Under the pieces are notes generated by a model. That model made no database searches, had not been told where the DNA came from, and saw nothing but the letters and a program-made list of their open reading frames with translations. The position numbers were made by a program, and so were the translations under genes. DNA of 64,000 nucleotides from Spirochaetia bacterium (GTDB taxonomy: Bacteria > Spirochaetota > Spirochaetia > Treponematales > Treponemataceae), in contig CAAGBC010000031.1 of assembly GCA_900767955.1 (NCBI GenBank), forward strand, positions 7,104 through 71,103, written 5' to 3'. Shown here piece by piece: positions 15,847 through 24,167 of this stretch. Numbering within the stretch: the stretch's first letter is position 1; every line of letters starts with the position of its first letter.

Positions 15847-17730
15847 ATGTCGACAACATCAAATTTGGGAACAATTTTACGATTCTACGCAAATCGTCAG
15901 GAATCAGCATTTATTAATTACAGAGACTTCTGCGAATATTTAAAAAAATATTCAGCAAGACATCTGGAAGAACAACCAGAATTAATTAAATATATGGAAA
16001 GTCCTGAAGCAATTTTATATGCAGAATTAAAAGGACTTGCTGAAAAAAAGGAAGTATATTTACTTAATTTTGATACAAATAAAGCAACTATTGCTGTAAC
16101 TTCTCATTTTTCTGTTGTTTATGCAAATAAGTTCAAGGAAATATTAACAAATCATACAATCCCATTTCCTATTATTTCTGATTTACCAAAATTATTACCT
16201 CACGATGCAATCGAAAAAGAAACAGCTGAAAATTTAATTCCTAAACTATATGAAAGTCAAAATTTAAAATCACCTGTTTTACACGGAATTATCTTGCCAA
16301 GAGATATTCCTTCCATTTTATTTCCAGAATGCGTTCCTATTAATTTTTTAACACGGGCTGCAACTGCAAAAATACGCAATATGCTAAAAAAAGATGAATA
16401 TCATGATTACTTCCAGAAAAAATTGCGCATTGCAAATCCTGGGAAAGAATTAGCATCTCAAACTTTTTATTCAAAATTTTTACAACAATCAGATTCTGTT
16501 GACCATAAATTTGATTTAGCAAGTGATTACTTTTATTTTTGGAGCCAATTATGCTACTTCATAAGACAGGATTTTGAAAAAGTAAAAGATAGAACATCAG
16601 AAGACACAAATATATTACAGTCTGTTGCTATTTCAGAAATTCACATGATGTATTTAAAAACAAAAGCAACTAAAGAACAGACAAAGCAACAGGCATTACA
16701 TGAATTACAAGAAGCCCTTTTACGACCACCTTATTTTTACTCAATGGATACAATTTTAAAATTAAAAGATTCAAAAGGTGCCTTACTCTACGGACAATAT
16801 AGCGAAGAAGATTTAAAAGAATTTTTAAGAAAACTTACAACAGAAAGTATAAACAGTGAACTTCCTATGTTATTAGTTTTAAAAACTGATTCAGGAAGTA
16901 GATATTTTATTTCAAAGCAAAAAGTTTTTCAGTTAGTAGTACGATTAACAAATGAAGCCCATGATGTTATTGAAAAAAGAATAACAAATAAATGGTTTAA
17001 TGCTCTTTCAAATTATGAAAAACTTCCAGAAATGAAAGACGATAAATTATTTGAAAAATTATTGGAAAAAGAAGTAAAAATCAATTCTCCAGTTTTACAT
17101 TCATTATTAAACGCAAATTTCTTAACTTTGCTTAATTATGAATTTGATCACAATATGGAACAAAATAATTTTCATATTTTTTCTGGAGGGCAATTGCTAC
17201 CCTATTCAGAATTACTAATGATTAAAAATTCCACAATTTTGTCAAATGCTAAAACTATGTTGCCATTTTGGTACACTATTCCAATTTTGTCATGGATAAT
17301 CGGATTCTTTGCAAAAAAATCAAAAGAAACAACTCAAAAAGAAGATAAGCAAGAAACAAAAACTGATATTGACCAAACAAGAAAATTAACAAAAAGAGAA
17401 GCAATTGCACAAAATGCACAAGAAATAATTTCAACTCTTGTTCCAGAAGGTTCAACAATCGACAGAGAATTAGACTCTTATGAAAAACAGTGGAACAAAT
17501 TAATCACAAAAGAAGCACATATTCAACTTACAGAAGATGTAAACGCTTTGATTCGTGATTATATGAGAAAAGTTATAAAAACTATATCTGCTTCAACTTT
17601 CACTCCTGAAAGAGTCCAAAGTTTGGCAGAAGCTCTTGTAAAAACACCTAATATGCAAAAAATAAAAGATGAAGATGCATTATATATGTATGTTCAATTG
17701 TTTATTTTAAGATTAGTAACAAATACATAA
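15847..17730 (+). CDS. Unknown 627-residue protein with one internal hydrophobic segment
   Basis: I do not recognise this protein. It is long, mostly helical, rich in Lys and Glu, and has one hydrophobic segment at about residues 473-490 (FWYTIPILSWIIGFFAKK), followed by a charged Lys/Glu/Thr linker and a helical tail that could be a coiled coil. There is no signal peptide. The layout suggests a cytoplasmic protein that touches the membrane. Its ATG lacks a ribosome site and sits 6 nt after a -10 box. It is followed by ssb with a separate promoter. Confidence 0.7.
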   Translation: MSTTSNLGTILRFYANRQESAFINYRDFCEYLKKYSARHLEEQPELIKYMESPEAILYAELKGLAEKKEVYLLNFDTNKATIAVTSHFSVVYANKFKEILTNHTIPFPIISDLPKLLPHDAIEKETAENLIPKLYESQNLKSPVLHGIILPRDIPSILFPECVPINFLTRAATAKIRNMLKKDEYHDYFQKKLRIANPGKELASQTFYSKFLQQSDSVDHKFDLASDYFYFWSQLCYFIRQDFEKVKDRTSEDTNILQSVAISEIHMMYLKTKATKEQTKQQALHELQEALLRPPYFYSMDTILKLKDSKGALLYGQYSEEDLKEFLRKLTTESINSELPMLLVLKTDSGSRYFISKQKVFQLVVRLTNEAHDVIEKRITNKWFNALSNYEKLPEMKDDKLFEKLLEKEVKINSPVLHSLLNANFLTLLNYEFDHNMEQNNFHIFSGGQLLPYSELLMIKNSTILSNAKTMLPFWYTIPILSWIIGFFAKKSKETTQKEDKQETKTDIDQTRKLTKREAIAQNAQEIISTLVPEGSTIDRELDSYEKQWNKLITKEAHIQLTEDVNALIRDYMRKVIKTISASTFTPERVQSLAEALVKTPNMQKIKDEDALYMYVQLFILRLVTNT

Positions 17731-17777
17731 TTTTTTTCTATTTTTTTTTGCCGAAAATTAATGTTTTAGACAATATA

Positions 17778-17819
17778 TATAATGATGGATAATTAATTCA
17801 TCTTCTTCTGGCCAGAAGA
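17778..17819 (+). promoter_or_regulatory. ssb promoter region with a 16-bp perfect palindrome
   Basis: TATAAT at 17778-17783 is a perfect -10; no good -35 lies at 17 bp, but TTTGCCGAAAA lies further upstream (17748-17757). The palindrome TCTTCTGGCCAGAAGA at 17804-17819 falls in the expected 5' leader, 27 bp before the ssb start, and may be an operator or an mRNA hairpin. Confidence 0.45.
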
Positions 17820-17846
17820 TTTATATTGTAAAACGAGGTAAAAAAA

Positions 17847-18287
17847 ATGAACCAATTAAACACTATTCTCATCGAAGGAAATATCACAAGAAATCCTGAA
17901 GTACACATTTCTCCTAACGGAGTCAAAATCTGCAAAATTCCTATTGCAGTGAATAGATTTTACAAAAATACAGCTGGCGAAAATGTAAATGAAGTATCTT
18001 ATTTTGATATTGAAACTTACAAAACAATGGCTGATTACTGTGAAAAGGAATCAGAAAAAGGCCGTGGAGTACGTGTAAAAGGGCGTTTAAAACAAAATCG
18101 ATGGGATTCTTCGGACGGAAAAACTAATAGTAGAATTTCTATAGTTGCTGAAAATATTGAATTTAAGACTATGCTAAAAAACAAAACTAAAGAATTAGAG
18201 GCAATTAAAGAAGCAACAAAAAGTTCCATTTCAAAAGAACATGAAATGGAACTTTCTGACGAAGATATGTTAGAAGCAGAATTCTAA
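17847..18287 (+). CDS. ssb: Single-stranded DNA-binding protein
   Basis: A protein of 146 residues: an OB fold from MNQLNTILIEGNITRNPEV through SRISIVAENIEF (about residue 108), then a charged linker and an acidic C-terminal tip (ELSDEDMLEAEF) in place of the classic DDDIPF. It coats ssDNA in replication and repair and recruits partners through the tip. A GAGG ribosome site precedes the ATG. The gene appears to be a single-gene unit ending in a strong bidirectional terminator. Confidence 0.93.
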   Translation: MNQLNTILIEGNITRNPEVHISPNGVKICKIPIAVNRFYKNTAGENVNEVSYFDIETYKTMADYCEKESEKGRGVRVKGRLKQNRWDSSDGKTNSRISIVAENIEFKTMLKNKTKELEAIKEATKSSISKEHEMELSDEDMLEAEF

Positions 18288-18308
18288 TATAATAAATAAT
18301 CGGTTTTA

Positions 18309-18350
18309 GCTAATCAGATAAAATAATTTTATCTGATTAGCGTTTTTTCT
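18309..18350. terminator. Bidirectional terminator between ssb and the U32 peptidase gene
   Basis: A near-perfect 16-bp palindrome, starting GCTAATCAGATAAAAT at 18309, followed by a T run on the plus strand. It overlaps the last codons of the opposing U32 gene (stop at 18337). Confidence 0.85.
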
Positions 18351-20592
18351 TTTTAGAAAAATTAGTTTTATTTACTTTTTTAGTAGATTGATTTTCTGTT
18401 CTTCTCATTGCAGCAGCTCTTTCATTACTTGCTTTATACTCTTCAATCTTTTGAGGAGAATAAAAACCGTTTTTCCAGTTAAATCTTGAAGTTTCTGGAA
18501 GAGTTTGCTGCTTTAGAATAGATGTCATAATAGATTTTATAATACCTTTTGTTAATTTTGTTTTTGAAAAATCTATTAACATTTTCTTAAAACCAGATTG
18601 AGAAAGGAATTCTGTTTTGTCACATATTGAATATGGCATCTCTGGCATAACAAAAGAGCCATCATCATAGGACACAACTTGAAATCCGGAACCTTCCTTA
18701 TCATTAAAGTAAGTAAAGTTATAATCGTCAGGTAATTTAAATCTCATTCTAAACAATGCTGGATAAGAGAAAATAGGAACTAAAACTCGTTCTCTGAGAG
18801 CTGGTTCAAAAGTTGCTTCCAAATTACGACGAGAGTTTTCATAAGGCATTATGAATGCTTTTACATTCTGATTTTCGAGCCATGATGCTGACCATCTATT
18901 AAATGTATACAAATAAGGACCAGCAATCATATTTACATTTTTATTCTTTAGTAAAGAAATATGAGCAATATTATTAACTACAAAATTAGTATAGCCCTTT
19001 TCTATCAGCTTATTAAGTGAATCCTCTAACTCTGCAACAATCTCTTGAGGACAGAAAGGATCCAAAGAAATAAACATAGATTTTTTTGAGAAAGGCAATA
19101 CAGTAATACCTTCTGTTAAATCTTTTTTAGTTTCTGATGTTAACTCAAGAATTAAGCGAACAGGATGGAACCCTTGAGCAGCAAAAACATCAGATATAGA
19201 AGATACTTGAACATAAATACCATCTGGGAAGAAATTTAACTCATTCTTTTTTACAGGAGTCAAATCTAATATAGGTAATCGTTCATCACCTGGCTGACGA
19301 CGGAATTTACTTAAATCATTTGGCAATACACGAGGATAACGCTTTGACATAGATTTAATCTGAAGCAAATATACTTCATCACCCATGTTATACCCGCCAG
19401 GAATATCAATCCATCGTTTACCATTTTCCATAACTTCAACAGATCTAATTTTATGACTAGAACGACCTGTATCATTCTTTTTATGTAAACGAATTGAATC
19501 ACCTAGATCTGGATCATAAGAACCACCTGATAACAACGCCATTTGCAAATAAATTTGCTCACGAGGAGTATCAGGTGTAGCGTTCTTTTTCATTTCTTCG
19601 ATTAATTCTTTTGGAGCATATTTTACAGCTGCAACTTGACCTAAATAAATACCAGTTCCACCAGCTTGATTTGGATTCAATATTGCCTTTCCTGCGTTAT
19701 TAACGCCTTCTGAATGATTTTTAAATCCATACCAATAAGTTGTTTTTGAACGAGCAAAATCAGAAGCAAGTAATCGTTTTCCTGTTGCAATAGCACCTTT
19801 TTTATCTTCTTTCCAATGGTCAATTACATATCTATATGCAGCAACAACACTTCCTACATATTCAGCACTTTTCATTCTTCCTTCAATTTTGAATGAATCA
19901 ACGCCAATTTCAACTAACTCAGGAATTTGATCAATAAGTTGCATATCACAAGGAGAAAAATAATATCCTTGCTTTAATCCACCTGGAACATCAGCAGTAT
20001 AAAAACGACGACATGCTTGTGTACACATTCCTCTGTTTGCAGATTTTCCACCAAGAAAACTAGAAAACAAACACAAACCTGATTCACTTACACATAACGC
20101 ACCATGTACAAACATTTCAATTTGAACATTTGAATTCTGTTTAATACTACGAATTTCTTCAAGTCCTAATTCTCTAGCTACAACTACGCGTTTTAATCCT
20201 TCTTTTCCTAATAAATTTGCAGCAGCAGCACTTTCTACATTCATTTGTGTTGACGCATGTAATTCCAAATTTGGAAAAAATTCCTGACACATTCTGATTA
20301 CAGCATAATCTTGAACAATCAATCCATCAGGGCCAACTTTATTAAGATAAGAAAGCAAACGATACAATCTTTCTGTTTCGCGTTCTTCACAAACTGTATT
20401 TACTGTTACATAAATCTTCTTACCCTGTCTATGAACGGAATCCACAGCTGCTTCAAACTGATTCCATGCAAAATTAGAAGTTCTAAGACGCGCATTAAAA
20501 CTCTTCAAACCTAAATATACAGCATCGGCACCTTCGCCTATTGCTGCATCAAGAGACTCTATATTACCTGCTGGTGCTAATAATTCACACAT
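18337..20592 (-). CDS. U32 family peptidase / tRNA hydroxylation-type protein (long form)
   Basis: A protein of 751 residues. The N-terminus CELLAPAGNIESLDAAIGEG is the classic U32 start. The central Cys-rich motif (GALCVSESGLCLFSS to RGMCTQACRRFY, about residues 160-195) would bind an Fe-S cluster. The long C-terminal part continues to a basic tail (KKVNKTNFSKKKKR). U32 proteins are described both as peptidases and, for TrhP/RlhA types, as RNA hydroxylation factors using prephenate; which applies here cannot be told. The ATG has no ribosome site and lies 6 nt after a -10 box. Confidence 0.85.
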   Translation of the reverse strand: MCELLAPAGNIESLDAAIGEGADAVYLGLKSFNARLRTSNFAWNQFEAAVDSVHRQGKKIYVTVNTVCEERETERLYRLLSYLNKVGPDGLIVQDYAVIRMCQEFFPNLELHASTQMNVESAAAANLLGKEGLKRVVVARELGLEEIRSIKQNSNVQIEMFVHGALCVSESGLCLFSSFLGGKSANRGMCTQACRRFYTADVPGGLKQGYYFSPCDMQLIDQIPELVEIGVDSFKIEGRMKSAEYVGSVVAAYRYVIDHWKEDKKGAIATGKRLLASDFARSKTTYWYGFKNHSEGVNNAGKAILNPNQAGGTGIYLGQVAAVKYAPKELIEEMKKNATPDTPREQIYLQMALLSGGSYDPDLGDSIRLHKKNDTGRSSHKIRSVEVMENGKRWIDIPGGYNMGDEVYLLQIKSMSKRYPRVLPNDLSKFRRQPGDERLPILDLTPVKKNELNFFPDGIYVQVSSISDVFAAQGFHPVRLILELTSETKKDLTEGITVLPFSKKSMFISLDPFCPQEIVAELEDSLNKLIEKGYTNFVVNNIAHISLLKNKNVNMIAGPYLYTFNRWSASWLENQNVKAFIMPYENSRRNLEATFEPALRERVLVPIFSYPALFRMRFKLPDDYNFTYFNDKEGSGFQVVSYDDGSFVMPEMPYSICDKTEFLSQSGFKKMLIDFSKTKLTKGIIKSIMTSILKQQTLPETSRFNWKNGFYSPQKIEEYKASNERAAAMRRTENQSTKKVNKTNFSKKKKR

Positions 20593-20598
20593 ACGGTA

Positions 20599-20627
20599 AA
20601 TATAACATATAAAAAATATATTTTCTA
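20599..20627 (-). promoter_or_regulatory. Promoter giving a likely leaderless U32 transcript
   Basis: On the minus strand TAGAAA (20627-20622), a 17-bp spacer, and TATATT (20604-20599), with ATG beginning at 20592. The same bases form an AT-only inverted repeat (AAATATAACATAT arms, 20598-20643). Confidence 0.4.
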
Positions 20628-20665
20628 TATGTTATATTTTTAGAAATATGTGAAACTAATTTTTA

Positions 20666-21691
20666 TTAATAACCTGGTGTTTCTGCACTAGATTCAGTAA
20701 CACTCCAAGATGTTGCACAATTATCTTTTGCATTTTTTACAAGTGATTTAGCAGCTGTTATACCATCAATAATCGCTGCTGATGTTACAGAAGAATCAGG
20801 TTCCCATTTTTTAGATTCAACAACTTTTTCTGCTAATTCTTTTTGCAAATCCTTTTTCCATTCTGTTGTTTCAGAAGTTGCATATAAAACTGCATCCAAA
20901 ATTTCACCATTTGAAACTTTTCTTAGCACTACAACATCACTATCATCACCTAATCTTGCATCTTCATTAGCTGCCCACAAATCTCTTGCAGAATCAGAAG
21001 AATATTTACCAGATGATAATTTTAAATTGTCAGATAATTCGCTAACACAACCTTCACCTTTGCTTCTTAAATGAACAACAATAAAATCTCCTTCATTTAC
21101 TTGTACAGCAGGGAATGTGTACTTTTTATCTTCGCCATCATATCCACTTACAATTTCTAAACCAGATAAATTTCCAGATGAACGAACAACAAATTCTACA
21201 TATTCACATTTAAAACCAGAAGAAATTTTTGCATATTTTGGATGAATTTCTGTCATTTCCAAAGATGCAATATCATTGTTATATCCCACAAATGGTAAAT
21301 TAAATGTTAGAGAATTACCTTCCAAATCTTCTACTTCACCATATAATTCATAAGATTTACCAACTTCCAGTTCTTGGGGAAAAGCAAAATTCACATGATA
21401 TGAATTTTCTTGTAAAGCACCATCATAAGAAACAGAAAGAGAATCTTTTGAATCATCAAAAAATAACTTTGCATCAACAACATTTACTTCCTTTGAAAAA
21501 ACAACTGAAACATTAGAAGATGTAGTTACTTCAAAAGATTGAATAACTGGTGAACTTTTTGCTTCAGCAACATCAATAGTTTCTTCTGACATTTTGCAAG
21601 AAATTGGATTCATACAGAGCAAAACTGAAGAAACAATAAATGTTACGCTCGAAGCAAACTTAAAAATAGGATTAAATAAACTTTTTTTCAT
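20666..21691 (-). CDS. Lipoprotein with a lamin-tail-like domain
   Basis: A protein of 341 residues. I chose ATG 21691, placed 5 nt after GGAGG; an upstream in-frame ATG contains that ribosome site. A signal peptide ends at MNPISC, a lipobox-like cleavage near residue 31. Residues of about 50-140 look like an Ig-like sandwich (KEVNVVDAKLFFDD and on), and about 150-330 resemble a lamin-tail/LTD domain (SLEMTEIHPKYA, then EYVEFVVRSSG, GDFIVVHLR, DDSDVVVLR). LTD domains in bacteria occur in surface and nuclease-linked proteins. The role here is unknown; it is probably on the periplasmic or outer surface. Confidence 0.7.
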   Translation of the reverse strand: MKKSLFNPIFKFASSVTFIVSSVLLCMNPISCKMSEETIDVAEAKSSPVIQSFEVTTSSNVSVVFSKEVNVVDAKLFFDDSKDSLSVSYDGALQENSYHVNFAFPQELEVGKSYELYGEVEDLEGNSLTFNLPFVGYNNDIASLEMTEIHPKYAKISSGFKCEYVEFVVRSSGNLSGLEIVSGYDGEDKKYTFPAVQVNEGDFIVVHLRSKGEGCVSELSDNLKLSSGKYSSDSARDLWAANEDARLGDDSDVVVLRKVSNGEILDAVLYATSETTEWKKDLQKELAEKVVESKKWEPDSSVTSAAIIDGITAAKSLVKNAKDNCATSWSVTESSAETPGY

Positions 21692-21754
21692 ATAAACCTC
21701 CATAGTAATTTATGTCCTACAACATATATATACGAGGAGAGTTTATTTTTCGGC

Positions 21755-21811
21755 AAAAAAAAACAAAAAAAAATCTGGTAAAATTTCATATTTTTTGAAA
21801 TTCCACCAGAT
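21755..21811 (-). terminator. Intrinsic terminator downstream of the secreted-protein gene at 21834
   Basis: On the minus strand the stem ATCTGGT/ACCAGAT with an inner AATTTCA/TGAAATT (21773-21811) is followed by a long T run (21755-21772). Confidence 0.8.
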
Positions 21812-21833
21812 TAATACTAAGGATTAATAACTT

Positions 21834-22628
21834 TTATTTAGCATCTTCTAGTAAATTGATTGTAGAATAAGATTTTTCTTCAGATACATCTTCTGGCTCA
21901 GAAAGATTTTCAAAGAAATCATTATCTAATGTTGCAGCTTCAATCATATATCTAATATTGATTCCTGTTTTATCTTCACAAGTTTTTTCTACAACAAAAA
22001 CAATATTTTTACCAGATTCGTCACATACGATTCTTTCAATCTTATAATTTTTTACACCTTTACGCCAAATTGAAGGAGTTCCAATTTTCTGGCGAGCAAG
22101 AACTTTTCCTTTAGCATCTTGTTTTTCAAGCATAATAAAGAACGAAGATTTTACATTTACACCAGTTCCTTTTGCTTCAGAAACAAGTTGAACATGATAG
22201 TAACCTTGATCTTTACTAACAGAACTAACAAAATCCTTAAAAACTATTTCATCTGTTCCAGATTTATTTTCATCTTCCAAAATATATAAAATTCTATCAG
22301 CAGATGCTTTTTCATAATTATATTTTTTTAGTTTATAATATGATTGTGCAACTAAAGAATCATAAACTTCTTTTCCTGTTTTATTGTTTGTTACTGCAGA
22401 AGGTTTAATTTTAAAAACTTCTCCATCAATATAATCATTTGATTTTACATCTACAGCGTAGATATCTGCCCAACCTTCAAAAGTTTTATCAGTCTTTCCA
22501 TATTGACCAAATACATAAACTTTTCCGTCTTTAGAAAAACCACCGTCAACAAAAACAGCAGCATCTCCTGCAAAACTAGAAAAAATTGTTCCTGTAAGAA
22601 ATAAAACCATTCCTATAATTTTTTTCAT
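21834..22628 (-). CDS. Secreted protein, possibly DUF2259 family
   Basis: A protein of 264 residues with a cleavable signal peptide (MKKIIGMVLFLTGTIFSSFA). The mature part begins FVDGGFSKDGKVYVFGQYG, a pattern I associate with the predicted secreted DUF2259 family of treponemes; this is from memory and moderate. It is strand-rich with no enzyme motif. It ends in an acidic tail and is followed by a clear terminator. A TGCCGAAAA element lies about 60 nt upstream of the start. Confidence 0.65.
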   Translation of the reverse strand: MKKIIGMVLFLTGTIFSSFAGDAAVFVDGGFSKDGKVYVFGQYGKTDKTFEGWADIYAVDVKSNDYIDGEVFKIKPSAVTNNKTGKEVYDSLVAQSYYKLKKYNYEKASADRILYILEDENKSGTDEIVFKDFVSSVSKDQGYYHVQLVSEAKGTGVNVKSSFFIMLEKQDAKGKVLARQKIGTPSIWRKGVKNYKIERIVCDESGKNIVFVVEKTCEDKTGINIRYMIEAATLDNDFFENLSEPEDVSEEKSYSTINLLEDAK

Positions 22629-22727
22629 ATATCCTCCAACCCTCTAAAGTCGCAAAAAAAAATTATTAATATCTTTTTGATTTTCGGCAGATTTTTTTAT
22701 CTCTTTACTATTATTTACTTTAAGAGT

Positions 22728-23555
22728 ATGATTTTACAAATGACAATAAAAACTAGAAACAGGCTTATTATATTTTTTTCAATTTTTTCTTTAATACTAT
22801 TACTTGGAATGAGTTCTTTATTTGTTATTAGTTTGATTTCAAACAAATTCGTTCCTGCCACTGAACACACTTATACTTTATTTCAAAACTTTTTTTTAAC
22901 AAAATTTAATTTTTTGACAGTTGTTATTTCGATTTTTGTTTTTTTAATGTATGTTTTTGTAAGTTTTTTATATATCAATTTTGAATTTGAAAAAACACAA
23001 TCTACTGAAATAATTTATTTTTCACTTTTTTTAATTGGATGTTTAACAGAATCTTTTAGATTGTTTATTCCTTGTTTAAACTTGTGGAATTCATATAGTC
23101 AATTTATTGTACTTTGTTCCAGAGTAACTCTTTTTGGAAGAATTTTAGTTCCATTTAGTTTAGTTTTTATGTCTATTTGTAACACTGTAGAATACAGACA
23201 AGATGTTGAACGAAACATTTTGATTTTATTTATTTCCGCAGCCATTATCTCAACTTTATTGCCATTAAATTCAAATAATATTGTTCCCCTTAGTTATGTT
23301 GAATATGGATACGGAAAATTCTTTACAATTGTTTGGGTTTTATTAGCATTTGTAACATTTGTATCACTAATCAGAAACGATAAAATTTCTAATTCAAAAA
23401 CAAAAATGCCATTAGGATATGTTTTATTTGCTTCTGGGTATATGCTTTTAAATCACACTATGAATTATGTTCTTTTAGCATTAGGAACAATTTCTATTGT
23501 TTTAGGAACACTTATTTACTTAAAAGAATTGCATAAACAATATTTATGGTATTAA
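22728..23555 (+). CDS. Multi-span membrane protein, unknown
   Basis: A protein of about 275 residues with roughly eight hydrophobic spans (first at about 12-37, last at about 240-262) and short loops. I recognise no family. The start is uncertain: ATG 22728 or ATG 22740, neither with a clear ribosome site. The frame is also open upstream from 22677. Its 3' end overlaps the opposing gene by 12 bp. The layout resembles sensory input domains of treponemal regulators, but no output domain is attached. Confidence 0.6.
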   Translation: MILQMTIKTRNRLIIFFSIFSLILLLGMSSLFVISLISNKFVPATEHTYTLFQNFFLTKFNFLTVVISIFVFLMYVFVSFLYINFEFEKTQSTEIIYFSLFLIGCLTESFRLFIPCLNLWNSYSQFIVLCSRVTLFGRILVPFSLVFMSICNTVEYRQDVERNILILFISAAIISTLLPLNSNNIVPLSYVEYGYGKFFTIVWVLLAFVTFVSLIRNDKISNSKTKMPLGYVLFASGYMLLNHTMNYVLLALGTISIVLGTLIYLKELHKQYLWY

Positions 23556-24167
23556 GAATTGTGCCAATGCTCCAATGCAAACAGGAAGTAATACATTATC
23601 AAAATCTTTTAATGGTAACATTTCAATAATCATAGCAACAAAAGCAATCAGCAAAGAATAAAGCAAATTGTTGCACACGCACAAAGAAGATACAAAAACT
23701 GCAACAAAACAAGTAATACTACCAACAAAAGTTTTTCCACTTGTAAATGGAATTCTGCGTTTTCCAAAAAGTTTACCAAACAAACTTGCTAAACCATCTC
23801 CAAATGCTAATGCATAAATTCCAATTTGAGCAGCGTTATTTTTCCACAAAAGCAAAGCTGTAACAATTCCCAAAACTAATGTAACTGGGCCTAAAACAAA
23901 TTTATTTTCATCACGCTTTCGAGCAGCAACTTCAGTTACTTTAGAAATCACAGGAACTTGAGTTCCACTCAATCGTAAAATTTCAGAAATACAATAAATG
24001 AATAAAACTAAAAATAATAAAAAAATTGTTCCCCAGTAAGAAATTTTATCAACAAACAAAGGAATAAAGGAACTACACAAATGAATTGATTTTCTGAATA
24101 CTTCTTTTATAATGCTGTTTGTATATTTTTTTTCTAATATACCTTTTCTAAAAGAAAGATTTTTCAT
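23544..24167 (-). CDS. CTP-dependent polyprenol/dolichol kinase-like membrane protein
   Basis: A protein of 207 residues with five to six membrane spans. Motifs: EVFRKSIHLCSSFIP at about 22-36, SEILRLSG, ARKRDENKFVLGPVT, and AFGDGLASLFGKLFGKRRIPFTSGKTFVGS near 120-150. These match the family that includes dolichol kinase and phosphatidate cytidylyltransferase-like proteins. It starts within the last 4 nt (ATGA) of the FlcA-like gene, so the two are translationally coupled. The substrate is unknown; lipid or polyprenol phosphorylation is an inference. Confidence 0.78.
   Translation of the reverse strand: MKNLSFRKGILEKKYTNSIIKEVFRKSIHLCSSFIPLFVDKISYWGTIFLLFLVLFIYCISEILRLSGTQVPVISKVTEVAARKRDENKFVLGPVTLVLGIVTALLLWKNNAAQIGIYALAFGDGLASLFGKLFGKRRIPFTSGKTFVGSITCFVAVFVSSLCVCNNLLYSLLIAFVAMIIEMLPLKDFDNVLLPVCIGALAQFLIP

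Noticed and set aside
20597..20643. Terminator after the LTD lipoprotein gene
   Set aside because: The AT-only inverted repeat also makes a sound promoter for the U32 gene and lacks a proper T run, so the promoter reading is preferred.
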